NCBI GenBank assembly: GCA_003235365.1 | Contig: QJWJ01000533.1 | Coordinates: 1 to 49,538 of the forward strand | Direction of reading: 5' to 3' | Length of the DNA stretch: 49,538 bases | Origin: Deltaproteobacteria bacterium | GTDB taxonomy: Bacteria > Myxococcota_A > Polyangia > Polyangiales > Polyangiaceae | The notes under the pieces: generated by a model | Seen by the model: only the letters and a program-made list of their open reading frames with translations | Told to the model about the DNA's origin: nothing | Databases searched by the model: none | Part shown: in pieces, positions 16,761 to 25,916 of the stretch | Position numbering within the stretch: position 1 is the first letter of the stretch | How the letters are laid out: each line of letters opens with the position of its first letter | Program-made: the position numbers and the translations under genes

Positions 16761-19358
16761 TCATGGGTAGACGCAGCGAATGCCACCAAGCTTGGTGCGT
16801 GACAACCCGGAACGCACGCGATCGTTTTGCAGCTCGGTGCTCCCCAAGCTGTAGGCACCACCCATCAGCACTTTGCTGGTGAGGTTCGAGTCACTGCCGA
16901 CGCAGTTGTTGCAAGGCACTGCCAAGGTGCTGAGGTTCGTATCCATCACGAACTCGCCGACGTTGCCCGCCAGATCCATGTGCCCCCAAAAACCCGCACC
17001 CAGAGGTTTGCTACCCACCGGCGAGATGCAGGGCGCGTAGTCGGTCGAGTAGTCCAAACACGCGTTGTTCCCGTAGGTGGCGTAGGTGGCGTCGATGGTC
17101 TTGTCGTCGGCCGGGTCCGACCACGGATAGATACGCTGCTGACCGCCACCCACACTCGCATAGCTGTGCTCGGCAAGGGTCGGCAAACGCCCACCCGACC
17201 ACGCGCAAAAAGCAAACGCTTCGTACCAGTTGACGCAATTCATCGCGCGCGTCTCGTTCGCCCCGGGCTCAGCGGTGAACGTGATCACCTTGGGAGTATT
17301 GCAGTCACCGGTGCCCGTTGCGGTCACTGCGTCGATCAGTGCCTGGCGGCTGTCGGGCAGCTCGGCATCCCAGGCAGCGTCCCAACCCGTGCCGGCGACA
17401 TTCGGATGCGCGCCGTCACCGGCGCCGGGGCGACTCGCCGGGTAAGCGTCGACGAACTCGCGAAAGCGACCGACCGTCACTTCGAACTTGTCGAGCTTGA
17501 ACGCAGAAACCGTCGCTGGCGCCAGGTCGTCGTCGAGTCGGTCGAACGTGCCAGCAGGAACGGGCAAGCTCTGGCAACAGTTCTCGTTGCCGGCCGCGCC
17601 GCAATCGTTGCGTGACACGCACGTCGCTACGCACACACCGCCGTCGCAGACCGGCGTTGACCCGGAGCACGCCGTTTGCGGTTCCCAATGCCCGGCATTG
17701 CACGTCAGCGGGACGTTGGCGTCGCAACCGACCTGCGCCCCTTGGCAGTCGAGGCAAATGCCGAGTTCGCAGCCGTAGGCGCAGGACTCGAGCGGTACCC
17801 AGTGACCACTCACGTCGCATTGCGACCGAACGTCGCCGTCGCAAGCGAGCTCCGAGGGCGTGCACTCCGCTTGTGCCGCGGCAATCGCGGCGTCATCTGC
17901 CGTGGGACGAGCGCAGCGGAAACCACTGACCTCGGTGCGAGTCGTCGGTGAGTAGGCATTGGGCGAAGCGGTGACACGCGCCTGCCATTCCGCAGCAGTT
18001 GCCAGCGATCCACCGCGCAGCAGCTTGCGCCCTGAATCGGAGCTGGTGAGGCAGTTCACCCCCGAGGCGCAATCGAGGCGATTCGGGTCGTCATCGTCCA
18101 TCAGCCACTCCTCGACGTTGCCCGCGAGGTCGGCATGTCCAAACACGCCGTCGCCGAGCGGCTTCGTGCCCACGTCGTTGAAGCAGTCCAAGCTCGCAGG
18201 CGCGTTGCAATAATAGGACATGTAGGCGTCCGTGAAGAACGTCGATGTCGGCGGCTCGGACCACGGATAGAACCGCTGCTCGTCCCCACCCGCAGCGACG
18301 TAGTTCCACTGGGCTTCGGTCATCAGGTAACCGCCATCCCAGGCACAGAACGCAAAGGCCTCGTACCAGTTGACACAGTTGATGGGCAGGTTCTCGTTGG
18401 GGCCGGGTTCGTCCGTCCACGTGGGTAGCCCCCCACACGCGAGCGCGAGGGCAATCGTGTCGGGCTCGCCGATCGTCCAATCCGCCTGCCACCCAGATCC
18501 GGGAACACGCGGGTACCCGCCGTCGCCGGCTTGTGGCGCGGCCGCCGGCAGCGCTTCGAGAAACTTCCGAAAGCGACCGACGCTGACCTCGAAACGATCG
18601 AGCTCGAAGTCGCTCATGCCGACGCGGTGAGTCGGATCCTCGTTGCGGTTGAACTCCCCCCCCGTGATGGACTGTGACGTGCAGCAGTCTTCATCGCCGT
18701 CAGGTCCGCAATTTTGGGTCAGACCGTGGCAGCTGGGTTCCACACACTCACCATCGATGCAGCGCGACGCGACACATTCGGATTGCGACTCCCACTGACC
18801 CGCGAGGTTGCACTGTCGCGGCACGTCCCCCGCACAGTCAGTAGCGCCGGGTTCACACTCGACGCACTGACCTTGCAGACAATACGGCGTCGCGTCGGCA
18901 CAAGTGATCGAACAAGCGCTACCCGTCGAACCGTCGGGCTGTTCGCCCCCGTCGATGGACGCGCCGGTTCCCGAATCGACGTCCACCGGTGGGACGATCG
19001 TCGACCCAGCGTCGATGCCGGCCTCGAACGGACCGTCGACGGGCTGACCGTCGTCGATATCGACGGGCGTGCTACCCGCGTCGATGATTGCCGTCGGAGC
19101 GGCGTCGATGGTCGAGGTCGGGGACGGGCCCGGCGCGTCGTCAGTCACGCCGCCCTCGCTCGGCATCGGGGTGCCGTCGTCGGTGTCAGTGTCGTCACTG
19201 GTCACCGCCGCATCGCCCACCGTGCTGGCATCCAGCCCCGGCTCGTGACCTTCGGTGAATTCATCCAGGCCGAAGATCGTGGCACAACCACTGAGGAGCC
19301 AGACGGCGCTCGACGCCACCAAGGCGGTCTGTCGGGTATTGCAGCGCAATCGACGCAT
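16761..19358 (-). CDS. lipoprotein with two SUMF1/formylglycine-enzyme-like domains
   Basis: The 865-residue product has a lipobox (LLSGC, Cys25) and an Asp/Thr/Gly-rich linker of about 130 residues. Small Cys-rich segments (CADATPYCLQGQCVECEPG) follow, then two copies of a fold resembling the formylglycine-generating enzyme family, at about residues 225-485 and 590-865. Each copy has FELDRFEVSVGRF or FKLDKFEVTVGRF, NCVNWYEAFAFCAW, RFYPWS or RIYPWS, DLAGNVEEW or DLAGNVGEF, RGGS or GGAYS, and a terminal GxRC. The paired cysteines of true formylglycine enzymes are not seen after GGS, so both copies are probably non-catalytic. The start overlaps the preceding stop (TGATG). Confidence 0.9.
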   Translation of the reverse strand: MRRLRCNTRQTALVASSAVWLLSGCATIFGLDEFTEGHEPGLDASTVGDAAVTSDDTDTDDGTPMPSEGGVTDDAPGPSPTSTIDAAPTAIIDAGSTPVDIDDGQPVDGPFEAGIDAGSTIVPPVDVDSGTGASIDGGEQPDGSTGSACSITCADATPYCLQGQCVECEPGATDCAGDVPRQCNLAGQWESQSECVASRCIDGECVEPSCHGLTQNCGPDGDEDCCTSQSITGGEFNRNEDPTHRVGMSDFELDRFEVSVGRFRKFLEALPAAAPQAGDGGYPRVPGSGWQADWTIGEPDTIALALACGGLPTWTDEPGPNENLPINCVNWYEAFAFCAWDGGYLMTEAQWNYVAAGGDEQRFYPWSEPPTSTFFTDAYMSYYCNAPASLDCFNDVGTKPLGDGVFGHADLAGNVEEWLMDDDDPNRLDCASGVNCLTSSDSGRKLLRGGSLATAAEWQARVTASPNAYSPTTRTEVSGFRCARPTADDAAIAAAQAECTPSELACDGDVRSQCDVSGHWVPLESCAYGCELGICLDCQGAQVGCDANVPLTCNAGHWEPQTACSGSTPVCDGGVCVATCVSRNDCGAAGNENCCQSLPVPAGTFDRLDDDLAPATVSAFKLDKFEVTVGRFREFVDAYPASRPGAGDGAHPNVAGTGWDAAWDAELPDSRQALIDAVTATGTGDCNTPKVITFTAEPGANETRAMNCVNWYEAFAFCAWSGGRLPTLAEHSYASVGGGQQRIYPWSDPADDKTIDATYATYGNNACLDYSTDYAPCISPVGSKPLGAGFWGHMDLAGNVGEFVMDTNLSTLAVPCNNCVGSDSNLTSKVLMGGAYSLGSTELQNDRVRSGLSRTKLGGIRCVYP

Positions 19359-20422
19359 CAGAAGCCCCCCGAGATGAACAGGCCAGCGCTCGTTGCATCT
19401 ACGTTGGCGGCAAAACGCAGCCGATCGTCACTCGCCGCCTCGTCGTCCGACTCTTCCAAAATGTAGAGCACGACACCGGTGACCATGGCCGCAATGCCGA
19501 TGGAACCCACCACCGTCGCGACGTTGGCCAGCCTGTAGGCCTCGTCGCGACGGTCGAGGGCAGCAGGGGGACATTCGTTCGTCCCCCCAGAACACAGGTC
19601 TTTTGCCTCATCGTTTTTCGACTTGGCGGCAAACCCCATGCCCACGCTCGCACCGAACGCGACGATTCCAGCGCCGCCGACGACATAGGCCCAGGTGTGG
19701 TCTTTGTCCCTCTGAAGTGGCTCGCCGAGCGGGTCTTTGGGTGCCTCACTACCGACTGGCGTCCCACTCGTCGTCGGAGCGGGCGCGACTTCCACGGCAA
19801 CCAGCGCTGGGATTACGACGGTCTGCGTCGCTTCGCCCTCGTTGACTACGATTTCGACGCTGTACTCGTCGTAGCCGGGGGCGCGCACCTCCACACGCTG
19901 ATTGCCCGGGTCGACCGGGATTGGCGACCCGGAGGCAGCGGCTTCGAGCTGAGTGCCTCCAATGAACACCGCGAGTCCTTCGACGGGATCCATCAGCTCG
20001 AGCGCGATCCAGCTGAGCCGGGGTTCCAGTTCGGCCTTCTTCTTGTCAGCCTCCTGCAGGATCATCTCGCGGCCCTGAGCCTGCGCGATACGGCTCGCCA
20101 CCGAATACTGCGCCCACGCGCTAGCCGTGCGCCCGCGCTTCTCATAGCAACTGGCGAGATTCAGTGCCGTACCCGCCGACGCGTCGAGCCGTTGGCTCTC
20201 TTCGAACTTCTTGCACGCGCGTTCGACCTCCCCCGCATCCATCAAGCGTCGCCCTTCGTTGAACAACGCCTCGGCGGCGGCGAGTTCCTGCGCCTCGGCC
20301 GGCACACTCCACCCCACCGTCGACAGCCCGGCCGCGGCTGACACACACGCCAGCGCAAACCCGGCCCCCGCCACGCGCTGGCGAAAAGCCCGCTGCAGTC
20401 GCGAAATTACAAAGAAACTCAC
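19358..20422 (-). CDS. exported TPR/PEGA-domain protein
   Basis: This protein of about 354 residues begins with a signal peptide ending near PAEAQE. TPR-like helices follow (EALFNEGRRLMDAGEVERAC, then KKFEESQRLD and ALNLASCYEKRGR). A PEGA-type beta domain comes next (SGSPIPVDPGNQRVEVRAPG with Y next), then two hydrophobic segments in the C-terminal third (AYVVGGAGIVAFGASVGMGF and VATVVGSIGIAAMVTGVV). The GTG at 20422 follows an AAGG box and is preferred; a GTG at 20461 gives 13 more residues. It heads an operon with the lipoprotein (overlapping) and the kinase gene. A homologue sits at 22928-24058, again beside a kinase gene. It probably binds or displays something at the envelope. Confidence 0.85.
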   Translation of the reverse strand: MSFFVISRLQRAFRQRVAGAGFALACVSAAAGLSTVGWSVPAEAQELAAAEALFNEGRRLMDAGEVERACKKFEESQRLDASAGTALNLASCYEKRGRTASAWAQYSVASRIAQAQGREMILQEADKKKAELEPRLSWIALELMDPVEGLAVFIGGTQLEAAASGSPIPVDPGNQRVEVRAPGYDEYSVEIVVNEGEATQTVVIPALVAVEVAPAPTTSGTPVGSEAPKDPLGEPLQRDKDHTWAYVVGGAGIVAFGASVGMGFAAKSKNDEAKDLCSGGTNECPPAALDRRDEAYRLANVATVVGSIGIAAMVTGVVLYILEESDDEAASDDRLRFAANVDATSAGLFISGGF

Positions 20423-20688
20423 ACTACCTTGGATGCCGAGTCGGCCCACACGGTCAAGCACGCCGCGATTGTCGCCGTCTCGCTCGCGAAAGTCCAGGCG
20501 CCTCCCCAGGACCGGCCCCAGCCGCGCTTCACCCCCCTAACATTGGGACACGAGCGTGGCTCGGACGGGGCAGGCGCGAAAGCTCGCAGCTCGGGCCGTG
20601 CGCGCCCACCCGAAGCGCGGGCGTCGTGCACCGTGGCGCTGAGCGACGCGTCGTGAAACGAGGCCGCCGCCCAGCGCCGGACAGCCAA

Positions 20689-22605
20689 CTACTTGCCGAC
20701 GCTCGCGCGGATCGAACTTCTGACGCTGGAATCGATCGCCTGCCGCTGAGCGGCTATGTCGAGGAGGCTGGTCTCCAAGTTGGCTGAGGCCTGCCGCAAT
20801 GCGGTCTGCGCGCCGCGTGCCGCAGGGCCGGCGGGAGCGGGGGGTGTGAACAGGCGGAAGTAAGGCGGGAGTCCTTCCACGTCACAGGGGTTGGTGATGA
20901 ACAACCCCATGTATCCCGGACTGACACCATCGGGCGTACCACCTTGCTGTTCGGTTTGCTCGTACACGGAGCGGATCGCGTCGATGGTTGCGGGGTCGTC
21001 GACCGCGATGTCGGGGTTCTCTCTGCCGGAGTACAGACCCACCGACACGACGAGGTACGGGGACGTCGGCTCGGTCGCCGCGCGTGCTGCGCCCATCGCA
21101 GTGGCCGTCGCAGGGTAGTAGATGCCGCAGCCGCTACTCGTGCGCTTGTAGGACCAGCCGTTGATGTTTTCAATTCCGTAGCCGTCGTCGTAGTTGGAAT
21201 CGACCAAGAAGAACCCGACGAACGTATCGTACATGCTCGGGTCCCACGCCGTCGGGTCGCGGGGGTCCGTGACCACCGCTGAGGACTGCGTGAACGGGTA
21301 CTTGCGATTGGTGGCGTTGCAACCACCGGGCTTGTGCGTCCAGGTGATGGCCCCATTGGCAGCCACGTTGCGACGGAACCAATGATAGTCGCGCGTGTAG
21401 CTGGGCGCCAATCCGGAGATCGCCGCGACCAGAGTCTTACCCTCCGGCACCGAGGGCCAGCCCGTCGCTTGATTGCCGACGTACTCCAGACCGTCAGCTT
21501 GAGCCTTCGCTCGGACCTGCGCGGGGCTGAACGAAGTCATGGTCTGGCCAGCGCCGTAGCCGGGCTGAGCGAAGTTGTTCGTCTTGCGATTACCTGCGTA
21601 GTTGTAGCAGTTGTTGCTACCGAGCGTTTCACTGTTGCCGTTCCAATAGTTGAACGATCCGTCGCGCGGAGTCTTGACGAAGTTTACGAAGCTGTCGCTC
21701 AACGTGACGATGTCGTACGTGTTGGTAGTCCACTCGTAGTTCATCGTGACGTATTGGTAGTTGTTCGTGCCGTTGTACTTGCCATAGTCGACCCGATCGG
21801 CCCGAAGCGCTCGAACACCGGTCGGGTGGAAGTACCCGTGCGATATGATGTTGTCGGTCAATCCCGATGCGGGGTTTCCGTAGCTGTCGATCACGAGACT
21901 CGGGTTCTCGTCGACGTTCCCAATCGCCCCGCTGCGATTGGCTTTTCTGAACTCGGGGTACCCGTAGTCGATGTTGGTCCGGCTCGCAACGATGTGGTCG
22001 GTTCCCGACCGCATCGTGAACGCTCTGGTGTAGGAGTCCTGCGCGATCTGGCCCTGAAACGAGATTGTGTTGTTGAGCCAGTTGTAGCGAAAGCTCTTGA
22101 CCAGGAAGTCGAAACTGTTGGGGTCCTTCACCATCACGAACAGGTCGAGCAAGTACCAGGTGTTGTGACGTGCCTCCAAGTCGAGGACCGTGGTGACCCC
22201 CGACGGCAAGTTCACGGTGCGTATCGTCGACTTGTCCACCTTGACGACGAGCTGCGCTGGGGTACTGCCATTCTTGCTGCGCGCGCCGACCAGACCCCAA
22301 GTCGAGTTGACGTAGTCGATGCGGTCGAGCTGAATCGTCTTGAACAGCGAGGCCGTTGGAATCGTGCTCCCCGCCGCATGATTCACTCGCTTCACGCCAG
22401 ACGACGTCAAGACGTAGTATTGCGTGTCCGACGTAGTGATATCCTTGTACGTTCCGTCGACGGACACGATCGGAGCGCCGTCATTGGTAGCAAAAACAGT
22501 AAGTGCCTCTTGGTGAGTCCCGACAGCCTCGAGCTCGACCGAGTCATATGAACCGCAAGCCGTGAACAGCAAAGAAACAGCTAGGGTGTGTTTGCGTAGT
22601 AACAT
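20689..22605 (-). CDS. lipoprotein with putative NCYNYA / DYHWFR Cys-His hydrolase core
   Basis: The 638-residue product has a lipoprotein signal (LLFTAC, Cys17) and a good GGGAG ribosome site. Residues about 40-310 are rich in Thr, Asn, Tyr and Val with WGLVGARSKNG-type strands, suggesting a beta-propeller-like or sandwich region. A distinct core at about 330-470 contains NCYNYAGN (Cys333), NFAQPGYG, DYHWFRRN (His408) and WTHKPGGC. An early Cys with a later His followed by Asp/Asn fits a papain-like or NlpC-like hydrolase. The C-terminus is an Ala/Gln-rich helix. Base composition is visibly less GC-rich than its neighbours, suggesting acquisition by transfer. I do not recognise a named family, so the hydrolase role is inference. 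Confidence 0.7.
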   Translation of the reverse strand: MLLRKHTLAVSLLFTACGSYDSVELEAVGTHQEALTVFATNDGAPIVSVDGTYKDITTSDTQYYVLTSSGVKRVNHAAGSTIPTASLFKTIQLDRIDYVNSTWGLVGARSKNGSTPAQLVVKVDKSTIRTVNLPSGVTTVLDLEARHNTWYLLDLFVMVKDPNSFDFLVKSFRYNWLNNTISFQGQIAQDSYTRAFTMRSGTDHIVASRTNIDYGYPEFRKANRSGAIGNVDENPSLVIDSYGNPASGLTDNIISHGYFHPTGVRALRADRVDYGKYNGTNNYQYVTMNYEWTTNTYDIVTLSDSFVNFVKTPRDGSFNYWNGNSETLGSNNCYNYAGNRKTNNFAQPGYGAGQTMTSFSPAQVRAKAQADGLEYVGNQATGWPSVPEGKTLVAAISGLAPSYTRDYHWFRRNVAANGAITWTHKPGGCNATNRKYPFTQSSAVVTDPRDPTAWDPSMYDTFVGFFLVDSNYDDGYGIENINGWSYKRTSSGCGIYYPATATAMGAARAATEPTSPYLVVSVGLYSGRENPDIAVDDPATIDAIRSVYEQTEQQGGTPDGVSPGYMGLFITNPCDVEGLPPYFRLFTPPAPAGPAARGAQTALRQASANLETSLLDIAAQRQAIDSSVRSSIRASVGK

Positions 22606-22927
22606 ATTCGACTCCCGTTGTTCGGCGATCGTATCGCGTTGGATTCGGTCCGCCGCATGTCCATACGGGAGCGCTCCACGAGCCGCAATCGGAACGCCGT
22701 GGATCCCGGCGCTTCACCATGTTAACGCTAAGCCGCTTCTAATTTGTTAAACCCGCTACTTCGCGCTCAGCGATCCGCGCACCTGGCGGCGCCCTTCTCG
22801 TGCAATACGCAAGAGTTGCACGGACAAACTTAGCTGGTTGCAGTAGTCGCTGCTCCCAGACTCACGACTTGCTCTTGGCCGCGGTGTGTTTCACCCCGCG
22901 GTGAGTCCATCGCCGAGGTCGCGTCGT
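22606..22927. other. intergenic region with AT-rich patch
   Basis: This holds the upstream region of the lipoprotein gene starting at 22605. Two close TGTTAA copies (near 22719 and 22743) lie in an AT-rich patch that may mark the promoter. A short imperfect palindrome (CCGCGGTG near 22879 and CCCCGCGG near 22893) lies just past the stop at 22928 and could be a weak terminator. No gene is seen. Confidence 0.3.
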
Positions 22928-24058
22928 TCAAAACGACCCGGACAACCGCGCACTTCCCCCACCTGGAAGCCAATCGAAGCTCAGTTCGGGACCGCGTTCC
23001 TCCGACGGAGATTCGCCGGCGAGCCAAAGCACGGTCAACCCCGATAGGATCCCAGCAGCCGCGACGCCGTAGCTGAGCTGCGCCCGCTGATTCCATTGCT
23101 TCTGCTGGTCGTAGTAGTGGTCGTAGGCACGAAGTTGCTCCACAGTGCAGCCTTCCGAATCGCGCTTCCTACAGACCTGGTCGCCGTACGCTTCAGCATC
23201 CGACGTGCGTATGCTCGCGGTGACGCCCAGCACGACCCCGGCCACCCCGATGACACCGGCGCCTCCGGCAACCCAATAGGCCCAGGTCGGCGTCTCGCTG
23301 CGCGATTCACCATCTGGCTCGGACAGCCGTGCGGTCGCTTCGAGGCTGGAGCCCGTCGCGTCCTCGTCCGACACTGGTGAACCGAGCCCCGGTACCGCGA
23401 CGCGCACCGTCTTGCCCTCCACCCAAACCGACACTCGCGAGCGGTAGGTTTCGGCGCCTGGCGCGTTGACTACGAGGTCGTACTGGCCAATATCGACAGG
23501 AAAAGGTACCCCCCAGCTTGCGGAGGCGACCGGCATGCCGTCCAGATCTATGGTCATGCCGGGAACACGATCGTTCACCTCCAGAACGATGTAGGACAGC
23601 CGCGGTTCGAGCGCATCGGCCCGGGCCCGTGCAACGGCCTCGCGCTCTGGTTGATTCTGGGCCTTGGCGCTCGACGCCACTTCGGCAAACAGCGCCCATG
23701 CACTCGCGAGCTTGCCAATGTGCTCCCAGCAATGCGCGAGGTTGAATTGCGTGCCGATGCCACGCTCCAACTGCAGAGAATCTTCCAACAACGGGCAAGC
23801 GCGTGCATATTCACCCTTGGCCAGCAAACCACGGGCCCGATTGAACAACGCTCTGGCCGCTGCGCTCTGGTTCGGCGTTGCAGATGCCGTCGTCGATACC
23901 AGCGACGTGACCGCGAACGATGTAGTCGCGAGCGAGCTCAGGCTGAGCACACCAGCCAAATGGGCGAGCGCGATTGTCGGGCAGCTTTTCGGGCCCCCGT
24001 TTGCCCTACCCGGAGCGCGACTTACGAGTCCACGCAAACTGCTTGGTCCATTGCTCAT
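22928..24058 (-). CDS. exported TPR/PEGA-like protein, paralogue of 19358-20422
   Basis: The product of about 376 residues begins at the ATG at 24058, which has an AGGAG ribosome site at ideal distance. A long signal-like N-terminus ends near SATPNQS. TPR-like helices follow (ALFNRARGLLAKGEYARACP, then LLEDSLQLERG and FNLAHCWEHIGK). A PEGA-like segment reads PVDIGQYDLVVNAPGAETY. Two hydrophobic segments close the protein (YWVAGGAGVIGVAGVVLG and SYGVAAAGILSGLTVLWLAG). Order and motifs match the protein at 19358-20422, so the two are paralogues. It begins 11 bases after the kinase gene's stop, giving a kinase-to-PEGA operon. Its role is probably envelope-associated but is not established. Confidence 0.85.
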   Translation of the reverse strand: MSNGPSSLRGLVSRAPGRANGGPKSCPTIALAHLAGVLSLSSLATTSFAVTSLVSTTASATPNQSAAARALFNRARGLLAKGEYARACPLLEDSLQLERGIGTQFNLAHCWEHIGKLASAWALFAEVASSAKAQNQPEREAVARARADALEPRLSYIVLEVNDRVPGMTIDLDGMPVASASWGVPFPVDIGQYDLVVNAPGAETYRSRVSVWVEGKTVRVAVPGLGSPVSDEDATGSSLEATARLSEPDGESRSETPTWAYWVAGGAGVIGVAGVVLGVTASIRTSDAEAYGDQVCRKRDSEGCTVEQLRAYDHYYDQQKQWNQRAQLSYGVAAAGILSGLTVLWLAGESPSEERGPELSFDWLPGGGSARLSGSF

Positions 24059-24069
24059 GGCGACGCTCC

Positions 24070-25701
24070 TCACTTGATGTCATCGAACAACTCCATGCCG
24101 CCGCCGCTGGGAGTACGCGGTGGTGGAACGTCCCGACGCCGATCCGAGGACGACCGCCCAACGTCACCATCATCCGGCGCCCGACGCGCCGGCGGCTCTG
24201 CTTCGACCTCGACCCCCCGACGAACGGGCTCTTCCTCTTCGAGGTGAACATGCAAGATTGGCGTTTGGTCACTGGATCGTCGACGGCGTTTGGTGGAGCG
24301 TTCCAGGGGCGCGCGGGTGGCTTGGCGCTTCGATGATGGCGCCCCGTGGCCGCTACCGACGCTTGGATGCGTCGTGGAGTCGCTTGATTGAGTCCGCTTG
24401 GCTCCTGTGCGGCCCGTGGCCAGCGTTTCCTCCAACGTCGGCAGCGCGTCCACCTCCACGGCGTTCACCGGCTCCGGGTGCGCAGTCTCGACCGACGCAG
24501 ACGGGACGGTCAGCATACCGGCGCTGGCGTTGACTTCACGCGGCACCTCGTCTCGAGCCGGAGGCTCGACCGACGCAACGGGATCTTCCGTGGTCAAACC
24601 CAACCGCGGCAGGAGCTCCGTGAGCTGAATCAACGGCAACCAACGCGGCGCCGAAAAGACCACCAGCGCGCCAGCAAGTATCACCAGCAAGCCGAACACG
24701 CCAGCGCCGCTCGAACGCTTGCCTGAGGAGACCTGAGCGCGGGGCGTGGCTCGAACGACGTTGACCTTGTCCGTCGGGTCTTGACTGGACGTCTGACGCA
24801 CCGCACTCGGGATGGTGGGTGTTTCGAACGTGCGCGTGCGGGTCGGTTGTTGCTCGGCCAGAAACGTGCGGAGCGCCTGCCCGAGCTCACCCGCGTGCGG
24901 GTAACGGCGATCGGGTTCGGGCTCGAGGCACTTGGATACGATTGCGGACAAGGTACGGGGAACATCCGGACGTTTCCCCCTGAGCTGAGGAACTTCGCCG
25001 GAGACGATCTTGGCGATGACCGCGGCCGTGCCCTCGCCGGGGAACGCGGGCTCACCAGCGAGCAGCTCGTAGAGCACTGCTCCGAGTGACCAGACGTCGC
25101 TGCGGGCGTCAATCGCCCGCAAGCCCTGCAAGCGCTCAGGTGAGATGTACTTCGGCGTCCCGATGATCGTCGAGGCCAACGTCAACGGAGCAGCTGTTTC
25201 GCCCGCACCCAGGCCCTTGGAGATCCCGAAGTCGAGCACTTTGATTAGCCGCGACCCGTTGCGACGTTCCGCGAGGAACAGATTGGACGGCTTGATATCG
25301 CGGTGAATGATGCTCAACGAGTGCGCTTCGCGCAGTGCATCGCACGCCTGCACGAGGTACTCGCACGCCACGCTCGGGCTGAACGCACCCTGACGCTCGA
25401 GCAGCGTCGCCAACGTGTGACCCACCAGGTACTCCATCGCAATGTACGGCTGGCCCTGATCGCTCACCCGCGCATCCAGTACCCGCGCGACGTGTTCGCT
25501 CTGCAGTCGTGCAACGGCGCGGGCCTCGCGCGCGAAACGAGCCAATGCTTCGGGCGGACCGCGCTTCATCAGTTTCAACGCGACGCGGCGGCCAAGCAAC
25601 TGATCGAAGGCCTGCACCACGCAACCCATCGCACCGCGACCCAGCACACCCTGCACGATGTATCGATCATCGATCGTTTGAGAGGTCGTGGATTCGGCCA
25701 T
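24070..25701 (-). CDS. membrane Ser/Thr protein kinase
   Basis: The 543-residue product has a kinase domain at about residues 13-280. It shows GRGAMGCVVQAF, Lys43 in ALKLMKRG, HRDIKPSN with Asp135, DFGISKG with Asp157, and the activation segment GTPKYISPERLQG. A Thr/Ser/Lys-rich juxtamembrane region is followed by one membrane segment near 335-355 (VFGLLVILAGALVVF). A long, charged periplasmic tail, rich in Arg, Asp and Pro, has no recognised sensor domain. Upstream is a divergent Cys-repeat lipoprotein gene (25917), and downstream the TPR/PEGA-like gene follows after 11 bases. This arrangement resembles the operon at 15240-20422. Confidence 0.95.
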   Translation of the reverse strand: MAESTTSQTIDDRYIVQGVLGRGAMGCVVQAFDQLLGRRVALKLMKRGPPEALARFAREARAVARLQSEHVARVLDARVSDQGQPYIAMEYLVGHTLATLLERQGAFSPSVACEYLVQACDALREAHSLSIIHRDIKPSNLFLAERRNGSRLIKVLDFGISKGLGAGETAAPLTLASTIIGTPKYISPERLQGLRAIDARSDVWSLGAVLYELLAGEPAFPGEGTAAVIAKIVSGEVPQLRGKRPDVPRTLSAIVSKCLEPEPDRRYPHAGELGQALRTFLAEQQPTRTRTFETPTIPSAVRQTSSQDPTDKVNVVRATPRAQVSSGKRSSGAGVFGLLVILAGALVVFSAPRWLPLIQLTELLPRLGLTTEDPVASVEPPARDEVPREVNASAGMLTVPSASVETAHPEPVNAVEVDALPTLEETLATGRTGAKRTQSSDSTTHPSVGSGHGAPSSKRQATRAPLERSTKRRRRSSDQTPILHVHLEEEEPVRRGVEVEAEPPARRAPDDGDVGRSSSDRRRDVPPPRTPSGGGMELFDDIK

Positions 25702-25916
25702 GGAGTCACCGTCTTGCGGACCCGCACCTCGCAGGCCGACCGCACGCAGCGCGGCTCAACCGATCGTGAGCTCACACGTCGGGGTCGTATTGTATGTCGT
25801 TGCATTGAACGAGAGCCGACGAGACGCCCAACGCTTCTCCGCAACCGCATGCAATACGAGCCCAACCTCCTGGGTATCCTCATGCAGCAACGGGAGAACG
25901 CTGCAATTCGCCACCC

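Noticed and set aside
22879..22902. Possible terminator CCGCGGTG / CCCCGCGG
   Set aside because: The arms are imperfect and there is no T-tract; recorded only in the gap note.
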